Below, one piece after another: positions 25,901 through 33,806 of a stretch of DNA of 64,000 nt. The notes beneath the pieces were generated by a model. That model was not told the DNA's origin and ran no database searches. It saw only the letters and a list, made by a program, of their open reading frames with translations. The position numbers were made by a program, and so were the translations under genes. This DNA is from CAYTLW01 sp964438735 (GTDB lineage: Bacteria > Myxococcota_A > UBA9042): the NCBI GenBank assembly GCA_964438735.1, contig CAYTLW010000008.1, forward strand, positions 1 to 64,000. Reading direction: 5' to 3'. Numbering within the stretch: position 1 is the first letter of the stretch; every line of letters starts with the position of its first letter.

Positions 25901-26228
25901 CGCCAACGACCTGCAGGTCCGCGCCCAGTTGTTGGCCGCTCGGGCGGCGGCTGCATCTGGCGATTCGACCGCCGCCCACACGTCTTTGGAGACGGCATTC
26001 CAGCTGGTGCCGCCCGCCGTGGCGAGTCTCCAGCGCGGCGAATGCATGGTCACCCTGGCCGACCTGCTGGAAGCCCAGGTGCTGACGTCCGATCGCAGCG
26101 TCGCCTCGCTGCTCGAAGAGGCCCGAGAGGTCTTCCGCGCCGCCGGACATCCCTCCGAGGCGCTGCAACTGAATCGTCGCCTGCGCGCCATGCAGGGCGC
26201 CTCCTCAGGCTACGAGACCCCGACCTGA
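22902..26228 (+). CDS. Ser/Thr protein kinase with degenerate ATPase-like region and TPR tail
   Basis: 1108 residues from the ATG at 22902 (GGAGGGG 6 nt upstream); an ATG at 22884 adds six residues but lies in a hairpin loop. The kinase domain (about 22-290) has the glycine loop GRGGMGAVYEA, the ATP-binding lysine in VALKVL (Lys54), catalytic HRDLKPDN (147-154), DLG instead of DFG (171-173), and GTPAYMSPEQAAG. From about 395 to 640 the sequence resembles the STAND-type ATPase of PknK-like kinases, but no Walker A is visible and the Walker B strand is altered (SLVMILERVEFLTESE). The last about 450 residues are TPR-like helices. There is no membrane segment, so it is probably a cytoplasmic signalling kinase assembling partners on its TPR surface. 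The gene has its own promoter and is not part of the ruv operon. Confidence 0.9.
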   Translation: MAFLRSDNKQSYDELEVASLVDNMYRIVRLIGRGGMGAVYEAEDIRLGRSVALKVLRSDLARQLQADERFLQEARILARIRSPFVATVFSIGATEQGRTYIAMEYIDGESLGDLLDRERWLALSRSVKLAERVAEALIEAHELGIIHRDLKPDNILLTRIGSVDDYVKVVDLGLARHIQEAGTSNNPRLTQARLVLGTPAYMSPEQAAGHDVGPNSDLYSLGVIFYEMLTGYLPIDGETPQDFLRAHQLQPPVPLHERRPDLDFPPSLEAFCQRVLSKDPLERPQDARELLSALEVFEDLEAEPRPIQPSPTPVRQVPKRNSAMVAPTLESLSDRLDRAKDRVRLELVGLVSRSRGMLYDTLDQLGDHFSTRPDMPAVVRLRIPPPEGRQPLSCLFEHIRVAAHVQDDDPPSMARRKLLAWVQALMKESPGRASQVAHLLGMFLSIEFPDSPHVSHARAVPEVARVAGGSALADVLRALTGRGSLVMILERVEFLTESECGFLRRLVRQLGATPVLVIAGWVCRTDDVPRDLTGMITPGAITRIPGGESSQYQPINDPGLRRVLAAGVRLGTPLWPGLLEAALGYPVDAEIERLASMGALRPAVFSRLSGDVEYVHGDFPEAVADEARDIALDLEAALRWLTTRSRSRPEAWSRRLAHLQAQGQDLAAAAAHARESAAAMHALGALPEAVECYELARNYCLGLLERGAHRAAATGLCETATGLAPCLAARNEHERASDRAREAIEELRGLPDLSEEDWYSLGVPLLGLWARAETESGRAKGVIEPLVQQIEAIMTAQTEMTVSYLPQLRLALGSALLFRNRVEEALDVWLLAANELPSEPDFALTADLSMRIADAYRQVADGERAVASARRGLAAARNARDLIREAEALRSLALALRDIGELDDAEAQLGEALNALGRVDRPRLAAEVSVLLASVLMQRDAIDEADAALAKACRSFAALTDLAGLSDALRQRGEIQMAQGTYTRALAFAEESARQAVLAGANDLQVRAQLLAARAAAASGDSTAAHTSLETAFQLVPPAVASLQRGECMVTLADLLEAQVLTSDRSVASLLEEAREVFRAAGHPSEALQLNRRLRAMQGASSGYETPT

Positions 26229-26250
26229 TCGTATTGGCGCGCGCCCGCTG

Positions 26251-26802
26251 CTAGTGATTGCGGCTGTGGATGAGTTGCATCAACTCCGAGCGCGTCATCG
26301 CGTTGGTCCGGAACTCGCCGAACATGGCGCTGGTCACCGTGATCGAGTTCGGCTTCTGCACGCCGCGCACCACCATGCACAGGTGGGTGGCCTCCATGAC
26401 CACCGCAACGCCGGCCGGCTCCAACGCCTCGTGGATCGCTTCGGCGACCTGGTTGGTGAGGCGCTCCTGGACCTGCAATCGACGGGCAAAAACATCGACC
26501 ACGCGGGCGAGCTTGCTCAGGCCCACGACGCGACCGTTGGGGATATAGGCGACGTGGGCCCGTCCCATGAACGGCAACATGTGATGCTCGCATAGACTCG
26601 AAAAATCGATGTCACGAACCAGCACGATCTCCTGGTTGTCCACCGTGAACAGCGCCGATCGGAGGATCGCCACGGGATCTTCTTCGTAGCCCCGGGTCAT
26701 CATGCGCAGCGCCCGCGTCACCCGCTTGGGCGTGTCGCGCAGACCTTCGCGCTGCGGGTCCTCTCCCAGTCCAACCAGGACCTCGCGAAACAGGTTCTCC
26801 AT
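26251..26802 (-). CDS. folE: GTP cyclohydrolase I
   Basis: 183 residues from the ATG at 26802 (GAGGT upstream), 7 nt after the moxR stop. The enzyme converts GTP to 7,8-dihydroneopterin triphosphate, the first step of folate synthesis. Zinc ligands are all present: Cys71 and His74 in SLCEHHMLPF and Cys142 in ATHLCMVVRG. Substrate-binding motifs VVGLSKLARVVDVFARRLQ and SAMFGEFRTN are intact. It is the last gene of the minus-strand group TPR protein, MoxR, FolE; folP lies 16 kb away in another operon. Confidence 0.96.
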   Translation of the reverse strand: MENLFREVLVGLGEDPQREGLRDTPKRVTRALRMMTRGYEEDPVAILRSALFTVDNQEIVLVRDIDFSSLCEHHMLPFMGRAHVAYIPNGRVVGLSKLARVVDVFARRLQVQERLTNQVAEAIHEALEPAGVAVVMEATHLCMVVRGVQKPNSITVTSAMFGEFRTNAMTRSELMQLIHSRNH

Positions 26803-26809
26803 GAATACC

Positions 26810-27790
26810 TCAATCCGGCGGTACCACCGACTCGATGATGCTTTGCAGGGTCGCTTCCATCTGCGATCGTTCGACCCACGCCCCGCCACCGTGACCGGCG
26901 GGCAGAACCCTGTGAGCCGCCACGGGCAGGAAGATCCGACGCACATCATCGGGAGTGGCGAAATCTCGGCCCTGGACCAAGGCGTGGGACTGCACCGCTC
27001 GGTAGAAGCCGATGGCGCCACGGGTCGACAGGCCCAACTCGGTTCGCGGACTCTCTCGCGTGGCGACAGCGAGCCGGTGCAGGTAGTCCAGGACATCGTC
27101 CCCAACATGAACGGACTCGGCCGCCTGGATGAGGGTCTGAAGCCGCGCCTCGTCGGCCATGACCTCGATCTCGTCCAGGGACGTCGGGGCGCCATGTTCC
27201 CGAATCAATGTGCGCTCCACGTCGCCGCCGGGGTAACCGACGGACAGCCGCAGCAGGAAGCGATCCAACTGCGACTCCGGCAACGGATAGGTGCCATGGA
27301 ATTCGCGCGGATTCTGCGTCGCCAGCACCACGAAGGGCGTCGGCAATGAATGGGTGACCCCGTCGACGGTCACATGACCTTCGGCCATGGATTCGAGCAG
27401 GGCGCTCTGGGTGCGTGGCGTGGTTCGATTGATCTCATCGGCCAACAGCACGTGGCAGAAGATGGGCCCTGGCTTGAATTCGAAGCCGCCGGCAGCCTGG
27501 TCGAAGATGCCCACGCCGACGATGTCCGCCGGCATGAGATCGCTGGCGAACTGGATGCGCTGGTGGGTCACGCCGAGCACGTGGGCGAAGGCCCTGGCCA
27601 GCGTGGTCTTGCCGACGCCGGGCACGTCCTCGAACAACACGTGGCCACGGGCAAGAATCGCGGTCAGCACCAGCTGCACGACATCTCGATTGCCGCGGAA
27701 GACCCGTTCAACCGCGTCGATGATGCGCCCACACAGCTCGGTGTGGGCGTTGACGGCGACCGATTCGGCCTGCGCGGCGGCGCGATTCAT
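26810..27790 (-). CDS. MoxR-family AAA+ ATPase
   Basis: 326 residues from the ATG at 27790, which overlaps the stop of the upstream TPR gene (ATGA) and has GGGAG 7 nt upstream. MoxR proteins are chaperone-like AAA+ ATPases that insert metals or mature protein complexes. Visible: Walker A EDVPGVGKTTLA, FASDLMPADIVG, Walker B HVLLADEINRTTP, sensor VLATQNP, and the arginine-finger region LPESQLDRFLL. MoxR genes usually sit beside DUF58 and von Willebrand A genes; those partners are absent here. Confidence 0.93.
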   Translation of the reverse strand: MNRAAAQAESVAVNAHTELCGRIIDAVERVFRGNRDVVQLVLTAILARGHVLFEDVPGVGKTTLARAFAHVLGVTHQRIQFASDLMPADIVGVGIFDQAAGGFEFKPGPIFCHVLLADEINRTTPRTQSALLESMAEGHVTVDGVTHSLPTPFVVLATQNPREFHGTYPLPESQLDRFLLRLSVGYPGGDVERTLIREHGAPTSLDEIEVMADEARLQTLIQAAESVHVGDDVLDYLHRLAVATRESPRTELGLSTRGAIGFYRAVQSHALVQGRDFATPDDVRRIFLPVAAHRVLPAGHGGGAWVERSQMEATLQSIIESVVPPD

Positions 27791-29094
27791 GGTCTTGCTC
27801 CCGAAGCGGAGGCACCCTTGGGTACCGCGGCGCGGCAACGCTTGCGCGCTGCCCGGACCTGGGGCAGCACCTCGGCCGCTACCTTTGCGATGTCGGGGCC
27901 GGCATGGGCCATTCCACGCTCCCGCAATTCGCTGGCGATCGCGGCCTCCACGTCGGCGGCCGAGTGACCCCCGCCACCGCATTGATGGGCCGCAAGCGCG
28001 CGCGCCACCAGTGCTCGCATCTGAAGCCCCCGTTCTTCCTCAAGAACTGCAGCCGAAACGCCGCCCCCCTTGTTGTCCCTGGACAAGGCATCGACCGCTT
28101 CGACAGCGTCTTCGACCCGTCCGGCATCGAGCAGGATCTCGACAAGGTTGCGTTGCAGGAGGCGATTGCGAGGCGCAGCAACCAACGCCTTCTGCATGGC
28201 CGCAGCCGCGCCGTCGTGATCGCCGCTACGGCTCTTGCTTACGGCCAGCGCATTCCAGGCGGCAGCGTTGTCGGGATTGACCCGCACGGCACGATTCAGC
28301 ACCTTGATCGCTTGTGGCCAGCGGCGCTGCTCGATACGCAGCCCCCCCAATCCCGCCAGCGCAGCGCTGTGCTGGGCGTCGATCGAGAGCACCTTCTCAT
28401 AGGCCGTTGCGGCGTCTTCGAGTTCTCCGGCCAGGGTCAGGACACGTGCCAACTGCAACCAGGTGGTCGAGTTGGCCGGCGCCAATGTCGTGGCACGGCG
28501 GGCCGACTCCAGCGCCAACGGCAAGCGGCCCCGGGCCAGCAGGGCGCGGGCCAGCAAGGCGTGCAGGTTCGCATCCTTCGGGTGGGCGATCGTGGCCTTC
28601 TGGGCCACGTCGCTGGCCGCCTTGGCCTTGCCCGAGCCGAGCAGCAGCTCCGCCAGCCGCGTGGCTGCATGGGGATCGCCCGGCGTCAACTCCAGCCGGT
28701 GGCGATAGGCCCCGATCGCCTTGGCCGATTCGCCGGCGCCGTCCAGCGCGCGCGCCGCCAGGTCGGCGATCGCTGGGTGACGCGGATGACGGGCTCTCAA
28801 CGGGGCGAGTGTCGCTACAGCGTGTGCGTGGCGGCCGCGCATGACCTGTATGTCCGCTAACAGCAAGCTGGCCTGCAGACTGCCCTTCTGCGCATCGTCG
28901 GCGATCACCCTCTCGGCCTCTGCGAGCCGCCCCTGATCGCGCGCCTGGACCGCAAGGGCGTAGCGGTCCCCCGCATCCTGCTTCACAGTGGCGCCACCGC
29001 AAGCGGCGCAGATGCTGACCATCATTGCGGCGGCAATCAGCTGGCGAGAGGCGACATGTCGGGGAGAAGCGGGTCTGGCCATGGGGGTCGGCAT
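27787..29094 (-). CDS. TPR-repeat protein, probably exported
   Basis: 435 residues from the ATG at 29094 (AAGGTG 6 nt upstream). The N-terminus is signal-peptide-like and ends near SICAACGG, an imperfect lipobox. About nine tetratricopeptide repeats follow from residue 45 to 330, with the usual small-aromatic pattern (AWNALAVSKSRSGDHDGAAA, LLLADIQVMRGRHAHAVATL). The C-terminal 90 residues are Cys/Ala-rich and basic. It probably serves as a scaffold in the periplasm, and its stop codon overlaps the start of moxR, implying a shared process. It lies 65 nt downstream of the ferredoxin gene. Confidence 0.78.
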   Translation of the reverse strand: MPTPMARPASPRHVASRQLIAAAMMVSICAACGGATVKQDAGDRYALAVQARDQGRLAEAERVIADDAQKGSLQASLLLADIQVMRGRHAHAVATLAPLRARHPRHPAIADLAARALDGAGESAKAIGAYRHRLELTPGDPHAATRLAELLLGSGKAKAASDVAQKATIAHPKDANLHALLARALLARGRLPLALESARRATTLAPANSTTWLQLARVLTLAGELEDAATAYEKVLSIDAQHSAALAGLGGLRIEQRRWPQAIKVLNRAVRVNPDNAAAWNALAVSKSRSGDHDGAAAAMQKALVAAPRNRLLQRNLVEILLDAGRVEDAVEAVDALSRDNKGGGVSAAVLEEERGLQMRALVARALAAHQCGGGGHSAADVEAAIASELRERGMAHAGPDIAKVAAEVLPQVRAARKRCRAAVPKGASASGARP

Positions 29095-29159
29095 TCAATC
29101 ACCTTGTTGCGTGCGAAACAACTTGTGGACGGCCGTATCGACGTGTTTCGTCGTCGCCG

Positions 29160-29534
29160 TCAGTCGTCCGGATTCCACTTGCGCCGATTGTCTGCGATCT
29201 CTTCGGGCGTTGGCCGAGGATGGTGGACCAGGCGCCCCTGGTCGTCCCGCGGCAACTCGGCCACTCGAAACGCCGCCGGCTCTTCCAAGGTCTGGTTGTT
29301 CAGCTCGATATCGTCCTGCAGCGCCTCTGGCACTTCCATGTCCTCGAAGATGGCTTCCCAGGGACAGGCCGGTTCACAGGCACCGCAATTGATGCACTCG
29401 GTGGGGTGGATATAGAGCATGTTGGGCCGCTCATCGGTCACCTTCTCGGGCGCGTAGATGCAATCCACCGGGCATACATCGACGCAGCCGGAGTCGACGC
29501 AGTCGATACAAAGGCGGGAGATGATGTAGGCCAC
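29160..29534 (-). CDS. fdxA: Seven-iron ferredoxin
   Basis: 124 residues from a GTG at 29534 (GGAG 6 nt upstream), which gives the standard N-terminus AYIISRLCIDC. The first cluster region C9xxC12x4C17x3C21P with Cys25 and the second C47xxC50xxC53x3C57P match the [3Fe-4S][4Fe-4S] ferredoxins of the Azotobacter FdI/FdxA type. The C-terminal tail is acidic then basic. It is a small electron carrier of the cytoplasm. Any specific redox partner is unknown; the nearest co-directional genes encode a TPR protein, MoxR and FolE. Confidence 0.9.
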   Translation of the reverse strand: MAYIISRLCIDCVDSGCVDVCPVDCIYAPEKVTDERPNMLYIHPTECINCGACEPACPWEAIFEDMEVPEALQDDIELNNQTLEEPAAFRVAELPRDDQGRLVHHPRPTPEEIADNRRKWNPDD

Positions 29535-29792
29535 AATTGCTCCAATCCCGGGGCCAGACCGCAGGGTGCGCAGCGCCGACCATATCGCCGGCCCGCCCTG
29601 GCGCCAAGCGGGGGACACCAGCGCTTTGGCCACCCTGCGAGCGCAAGATGGTTTGCTGCCCGATGCCGACGCATGGCATACCGAAGCGGCGGCCCTTGTT
29701 GTGCCCCACGACGGTCGGTCGAATAGCCCGTGACGCCGGGCGTTGACAGGCCAGGGAGATGAAACGGGCAGCTGATGGCCGGAGGCAACGAG

Positions 29793-31211
29793 ATGCACGA
29801 CTCAACGCGCGAACAGAAGTGGATCCTGCTGGCATTGCCCGGCCTGGCGCTGGCAGCTTTGACCCTGGTGGGGTGCGGTCCGGTCTACGTCGACGATGGA
29901 TATGGTTACCGAGCGCCTGCCCCGGCATACGCGACGCCTGCGCCGGCCCCCGCGCCGGCCGCTGCGGGTCAGGACGCGCGCACCTGGTTCCCCGACCTGG
30001 CCGCCCACGGGCGCTGGATCAATACCGCCCGTTGGGGACTGGTATGGGTGCCCACGGCCAACAACTCGCCCTGGTGGCGCCCCTACTACCTGGGTCATTG
30101 GGTGTGGACGGAGTACGGATGGACCTGGGCCAGCGAGGAATCCTGGGGTTGGGGGCCGTATCACTACGGTCGTTGGACCTGGCATGACTCCCATCGCTGG
30201 GTGTGGGTGCCGGGCAGTACCTGGGCTCCGGCCTGGGTGGTCTGGCGCAGCGGCGGCGGCTGTGTGGGCTGGGCGCCCATGGGGCCTGGCGGGCATCACT
30301 GGAGCCACCACTCGTACTGGGTGTTCGTGCCCCATTCACAGATCACGGTGACCCACGTCTACCGCGTCGTCGTGCCGCCCACACGGGTGACCACCGTATA
30401 CAACCAGAGCAAGCCGGTCGGCACCGATGTCCGGGTTCGCAACCCCGCGGGCAAAACCGTGGTCTACAACAGCGGACCATCGCGCCAGGCGGTGCAACAG
30501 TGGACGCGCACCAAGGTTCCGGCCCGATCGGCGAGCAGTGTACCCGGCGCAGTTCCGCGGCGTGGTCCAGGGCACGCGGGCGCACCTCGTCCCAAGGTGT
30601 CCGGCGGTCCGCCCGCCGGCAAGCGCCCGCAAGCGGGATCGCGTGGTCTGGATGGCCGCGGCGGTGTTCGTGTGCCGGCCGGTGCGCGCCCGTCCGGCGG
30701 CGATGTTCGCACAGATCCCACGCGTCCGCCGCGCTTCCAGCCAGCCCGGCCGCCCCATGTCCGACCCAAGACGCCAGCCACCGGGCGCGGCGGAGTGGTT
30801 CCGGCTCCGCCCAGCGGTCCGCGCAAGTGGCAGCCTGGATCCGCAGCCCCGCCACCAAGGACCGTGCGGCCGCCGGCTCGCCCCACCCAGCCTACTTATC
30901 GTCGGGCCCCGCCACCGCCGAACCGACCCACATATCGACCGCGTCCCGTGCCCAGTGCGCGCCCCAAGACGCCTGCGAGACCCGGCACCAGCCGGCCGCG
31001 CGCCGCGCCGCCCAAACCCTATTACGGCACCCGCTCGCCAAGCCCACCGGCCGCTCGCCCTCCGCGTGGCCGCTCGCCAACCCGTGGCGCCGCCCCAGCC
31101 CCTCCGCCCCGGCGCAGCAAGCGAAAGGTGCCGAAGTCGGTGGAACGGCAACGCGAGACCCCGAAGTGGGTCCGACATCCCGAACGCGACCCGAAAGGCC
31201 GCGGCCGTTGA
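29793..31211 (+). CDS. DUF6600-like lipoprotein with long Pro/Arg/Lys-rich tail
   Basis: 472 residues from the ATG at 29793 (GGAGG 8 nt upstream); an ATG at 29775 would add six residues. The lipobox is LVGC. Residues about 60-190 form an aromatic-rich domain with repeated W-x-W and GHW/GRW motifs (GRWINTARWGLVWVPT, GHWVWTEYGWTW, WGWGPYHYGRWTW), the pattern of the DUF6600 family of envelope proteins. From about residue 225 to the end is a disordered tail rich in Pro, Arg, Ala and Gly, ending in a highly basic segment. The tail could bind acidic polymers such as LPS or DNA. Function unknown. Confidence 0.8.
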   Translation: MHDSTREQKWILLALPGLALAALTLVGCGPVYVDDGYGYRAPAPAYATPAPAPAPAAAGQDARTWFPDLAAHGRWINTARWGLVWVPTANNSPWWRPYYLGHWVWTEYGWTWASEESWGWGPYHYGRWTWHDSHRWVWVPGSTWAPAWVVWRSGGGCVGWAPMGPGGHHWSHHSYWVFVPHSQITVTHVYRVVVPPTRVTTVYNQSKPVGTDVRVRNPAGKTVVYNSGPSRQAVQQWTRTKVPARSASSVPGAVPRRGPGHAGAPRPKVSGGPPAGKRPQAGSRGLDGRGGVRVPAGARPSGGDVRTDPTRPPRFQPARPPHVRPKTPATGRGGVVPAPPSGPRKWQPGSAAPPPRTVRPPARPTQPTYRRAPPPPNRPTYRPRPVPSARPKTPARPGTSRPRAAPPKPYYGTRSPSPPAARPPRGRSPTRGAAPAPPPRRSKRKVPKSVERQRETPKWVRHPERDPKGRGR

Positions 31212-31310
31212 TCCACGCCGCACGGCGACCCTGTTGCGCTTGGAATCAGCACCCGGCTCTGCTACTACCGGCGTGATCGGCACCTCGATCACGATCACGG
31301 AGGCAGCGCC

Positions 31311-32321
31311 ATGGGAGACTTCGTCACGCTCTCACGCCACATCCTGCTGTCGGAGCGCCATCATCACGGCGCCACGGGCGACTTCACCATCCTGCTCAGC
31401 CACATCGCCACCGCGACCAAGGTCGTGGCCCGACACGTCAAACGGGCGGGACTGCTCGATGTCGTTGGCAAGACTGGCGAAACCAACGTGCAGGGCGAAG
31501 AGGTGGCGAAGCTCGATGTGATCGCCAACGACCTGCTGATCTCCCTGCTCGACGACCTGCCCATGGTCTGCGCCCTTGCGTCCGAGGAGGAAGACGAGTT
31601 CCGACATACCCACGCTGGACGCACCAGCGGCCGCTACCTGGTCTGCTTCGACCCCCTGGACGGATCGACCAACATCGACGTCAACGTCTCCATCGGCACG
31701 ATCTTCTCGATTCACCGACGGGCGGAGGTCGGCCACGACGCGACGCGGGAGGACTTTTTCCAGCCGGGCAGCGAGCTGGTGGCGGCGGGCTACGCGGTGT
31801 ACGGTTCATCGACGGTATTCGTCTATTCCACCGGCGAGGGAGTCCACGGTTTCACGTTGGATCCAGGCGTCGGCGAGTTCATCCTCTCTCATACCGATAT
31901 GCAGCTGCCCGACAACCCGCGCTGCTTCAGCATCAACAGCGCCAACCGACCGCGCTGGTTCCCTTCCACCGCGGACTACGTCGACCACCTCATCTCGGAT
32001 GATGACCCCCGTTATGCCAACACCACCTCGCGCTACATCGGCTCGCTGGTGGCCGACTTCCACCGCAACCTGATCTACGGCGGCGTCTTCCTCTATCCCG
32101 GTGATCGCAAGGTGCCCGACGGCAAACTCAGGCTGTTATACGAGGCGCAACCGCTGACATTCCTGATCGAGCGCGCAGGCGGCGCAGCCACGACGGGCAA
32201 GCGTCGAATCTCGGACATCGTGCCGAACGACCTGCATCAGCGCGTACCGCTGGTCATCGGCAACCTGCCCGAGGTGGAACTCTTCGAGCGCATGGTCGCT
32301 GAAGACGATGCCATCGAATAG
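31311..32321 (+). CDS. fbp: Fructose-1,6-bisphosphatase class I
   Basis: 336 residues from the ATG at 31311 (GGAGG 7 nt upstream). It hydrolyses fructose 1,6-bisphosphate to fructose 6-phosphate in gluconeogenesis. Metal and substrate motifs are present: ASEEEDE for the metal-binding glutamates, CFDPLDGSTNIDVNVSIGTIF, then SRYIGSLVADFHRNLIYGGVF and the C-terminal GKLRLLYEAQPLTFLIERAGG. Length is typical. moaC follows 13 nt downstream. Confidence 0.96.
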   Translation: MGDFVTLSRHILLSERHHHGATGDFTILLSHIATATKVVARHVKRAGLLDVVGKTGETNVQGEEVAKLDVIANDLLISLLDDLPMVCALASEEEDEFRHTHAGRTSGRYLVCFDPLDGSTNIDVNVSIGTIFSIHRRAEVGHDATREDFFQPGSELVAAGYAVYGSSTVFVYSTGEGVHGFTLDPGVGEFILSHTDMQLPDNPRCFSINSANRPRWFPSTADYVDHLISDDDPRYANTTSRYIGSLVADFHRNLIYGGVFLYPGDRKVPDGKLRLLYEAQPLTFLIERAGGAATTGKRRISDIVPNDLHQRVPLVIGNLPEVELFERMVAEDDAIE

Positions 32322-32334
32322 AACGGAGGCTCCC

Positions 32335-32838
32335 GTGTCGCAATCGGAAGGCAATGAGCGATTGACCCATCTCGATGAGCATGGCCGCGCCAGGATGGTC
32401 GAGGTCGGCGACAAGGCGGAGACCGCTCGCGGCGCCATCGCCACATCCACCGTATTGCTGGCGGCGTCGTCATTTGCGCAGGTCAGCGACGCCAGCGGCC
32501 GCAAGGGCGACGCCCTGCAGGTGGCCCGCATCGCCGGCATCATGGCCGCCAAGCGCTGCAGTGAACTGATCCCCTTGTGCCATCCCATCCGGCTGGTGTC
32601 GGTGCAGGTACAGGCCCATCTCGACGCGGATCGTTCGGCTATCACCTTCGAGGTGCTCGCCGAAGCGGTCGATCGCACCGGCGTGGAGATGGAGGCCATG
32701 ACAGGCGCCTCGGTAGCGGCCCTGACCCTGTACGACATGGTCAAATCCGTCGATCGCACAGCGGTGATTCAGCAGGTCCGCCTGCTCGAGAAGTGGGGTG
32801 GGCGCAGCGGTCACTTCATCGCCGACCGATCGGGATGA
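32335..32838 (+). CDS. moaC: Cyclic pyranopterin monophosphate synthase MoaC
   Basis: 167 residues from a GTG at 32335 with GGAGG 6 nt upstream; an ATG at 32308 lies inside fbp and lacks a site. MoaC converts the MoaA product to cyclic pyranopterin monophosphate in molybdenum cofactor synthesis. Signatures: RKGDALQVARIAGIMAAKR, ELIPLCHPI and GVEMEAMTGASVAALTLYDMVK, which holds the catalytic residues. Its stop overlaps the next start (ATGA). No other moa gene is in the window. Confidence 0.96.
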   Translation: MSQSEGNERLTHLDEHGRARMVEVGDKAETARGAIATSTVLLAASSFAQVSDASGRKGDALQVARIAGIMAAKRCSELIPLCHPIRLVSVQVQAHLDADRSAITFEVLAEAVDRTGVEMEAMTGASVAALTLYDMVKSVDRTAVIQQVRLLEKWGGRSGHFIADRSG

Positions 32839-33806
32839 GCCCATCTGGCCGTCGCCATCGCCCACCTGACATCGAGGAATTGCGCGCCCGATTTGTCGCC
32901 GCCAGGCGGGCCCTTCGCCGTGAACTACGTCGCAAGCGCCGCCTGCAATCTCGCCTGCAGGCCGACCTGGCCAGGGCGGAAGGCGCCGAGGCCATGCGCC
33001 GGCAGGGTGAAGCGCTGAAGTACAGCCTGGACCAGGTGCCGACAGGCGCCGAGCGGGTCGTCCTGCGCCTGCCATGGGCGCCCGACGAGCCGGTCGAGGT
33101 GCCGCTGCGCCGGGACCTGGCGCCAGCCGCCAACATGGCCCGCATCTTCCGACGGGCCAGAGCCCTGGAGCGCGCCCGAGCGCAGATTCAAGAGCGACTC
33201 GCCACCGCAACCAGGCGCTCGGCCGAGTTGGCCGAGTTGGCCGAGCGTGCTGCTGCCGTGGACCTGGAGGAGGCGCAGTCAGAAGAGGAGCTCATTGTCC
33301 TGCTGAAAGCCATCTCAGATGCCGGCGTCAGGGTCCGCAGCCAACAGCAGACTGAACGGATCAGCGGTGATTTACGCCGTCGACTGGGGCGTCATCATCG
33401 TCAGCTGCCGGAGGGCGTTCAGCGCTTCACCACGGCACGCGGACGTGAAGTGCTGGTGGGCCGCAGCGCGTCCGGAAACGACCACCTGGTCACGCGCCTG
33501 TCGCGCGGCAGGGATGCCTGGATGCACTTGCGCGACCATCGCGGCGCCCACGTGCTGCTGCGTGCACAGAATCGCCACACGCCGCACGAATCGACCGACC
33601 TGAAGGACTGCGCCATGCTCGCAGCTCACCTCTCGGGCATCTCGCGCGGCGAACGGGTGGACGTCACGTGGACCGAGGCCCGTCATGTACGCAAAGGCAA
33701 AGCGCTGCCCGCTGGCGCGGTCTACGTGGCCGAGGCCAGGACGCTACGGATCCAGGTGGATGGCGCGGTCATCGACGCCTTCTACGCCCGTCGTCAACAG
33801 AACTAG
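32835..33806 (+). CDS. NFACT-R domain protein lacking the NFACT-N domain
   Basis: 323 residues from the ATG at 32835 overlapping the moaC stop. The N-terminal about 200 residues are basic and form a coiled coil with alternating RR/KR and E-rich helices. Residues about 215-320 match the NFACT-R (DUF814) domain of Rqc2/RqcH/FbpA proteins: VLVGRSASGNDHLVTRLSRGRDAWMHLRDHRGAHVLLR in two adjoining motifs, then HVRKGKALPAGAVYV. Full RqcH proteins (about 570 aa) also have an N-terminal NFACT-N domain that binds tRNA for alanine tailing; it is absent. So this may bind obstructed 50S subunits without full RqcH activity. The stop shares a CTAG with the convergent lipoprotein gene. Confidence 0.85.
   Translation: MSPSGRRHRPPDIEELRARFVAARRALRRELRRKRRLQSRLQADLARAEGAEAMRRQGEALKYSLDQVPTGAERVVLRLPWAPDEPVEVPLRRDLAPAANMARIFRRARALERARAQIQERLATATRRSAELAELAERAAAVDLEEAQSEEELIVLLKAISDAGVRVRSQQQTERISGDLRRRLGRHHRQLPEGVQRFTTARGREVLVGRSASGNDHLVTRLSRGRDAWMHLRDHRGAHVLLRAQNRHTPHESTDLKDCAMLAAHLSGISRGERVDVTWTEARHVRKGKALPAGAVYVAEARTLRIQVDGAVIDAFYARRQQN

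Noticed and set aside
29535..29792. tRNA or small RNA gene in the gap
   Set aside because: No cloverleaf, no T-loop sequence and no terminator-like T-run.
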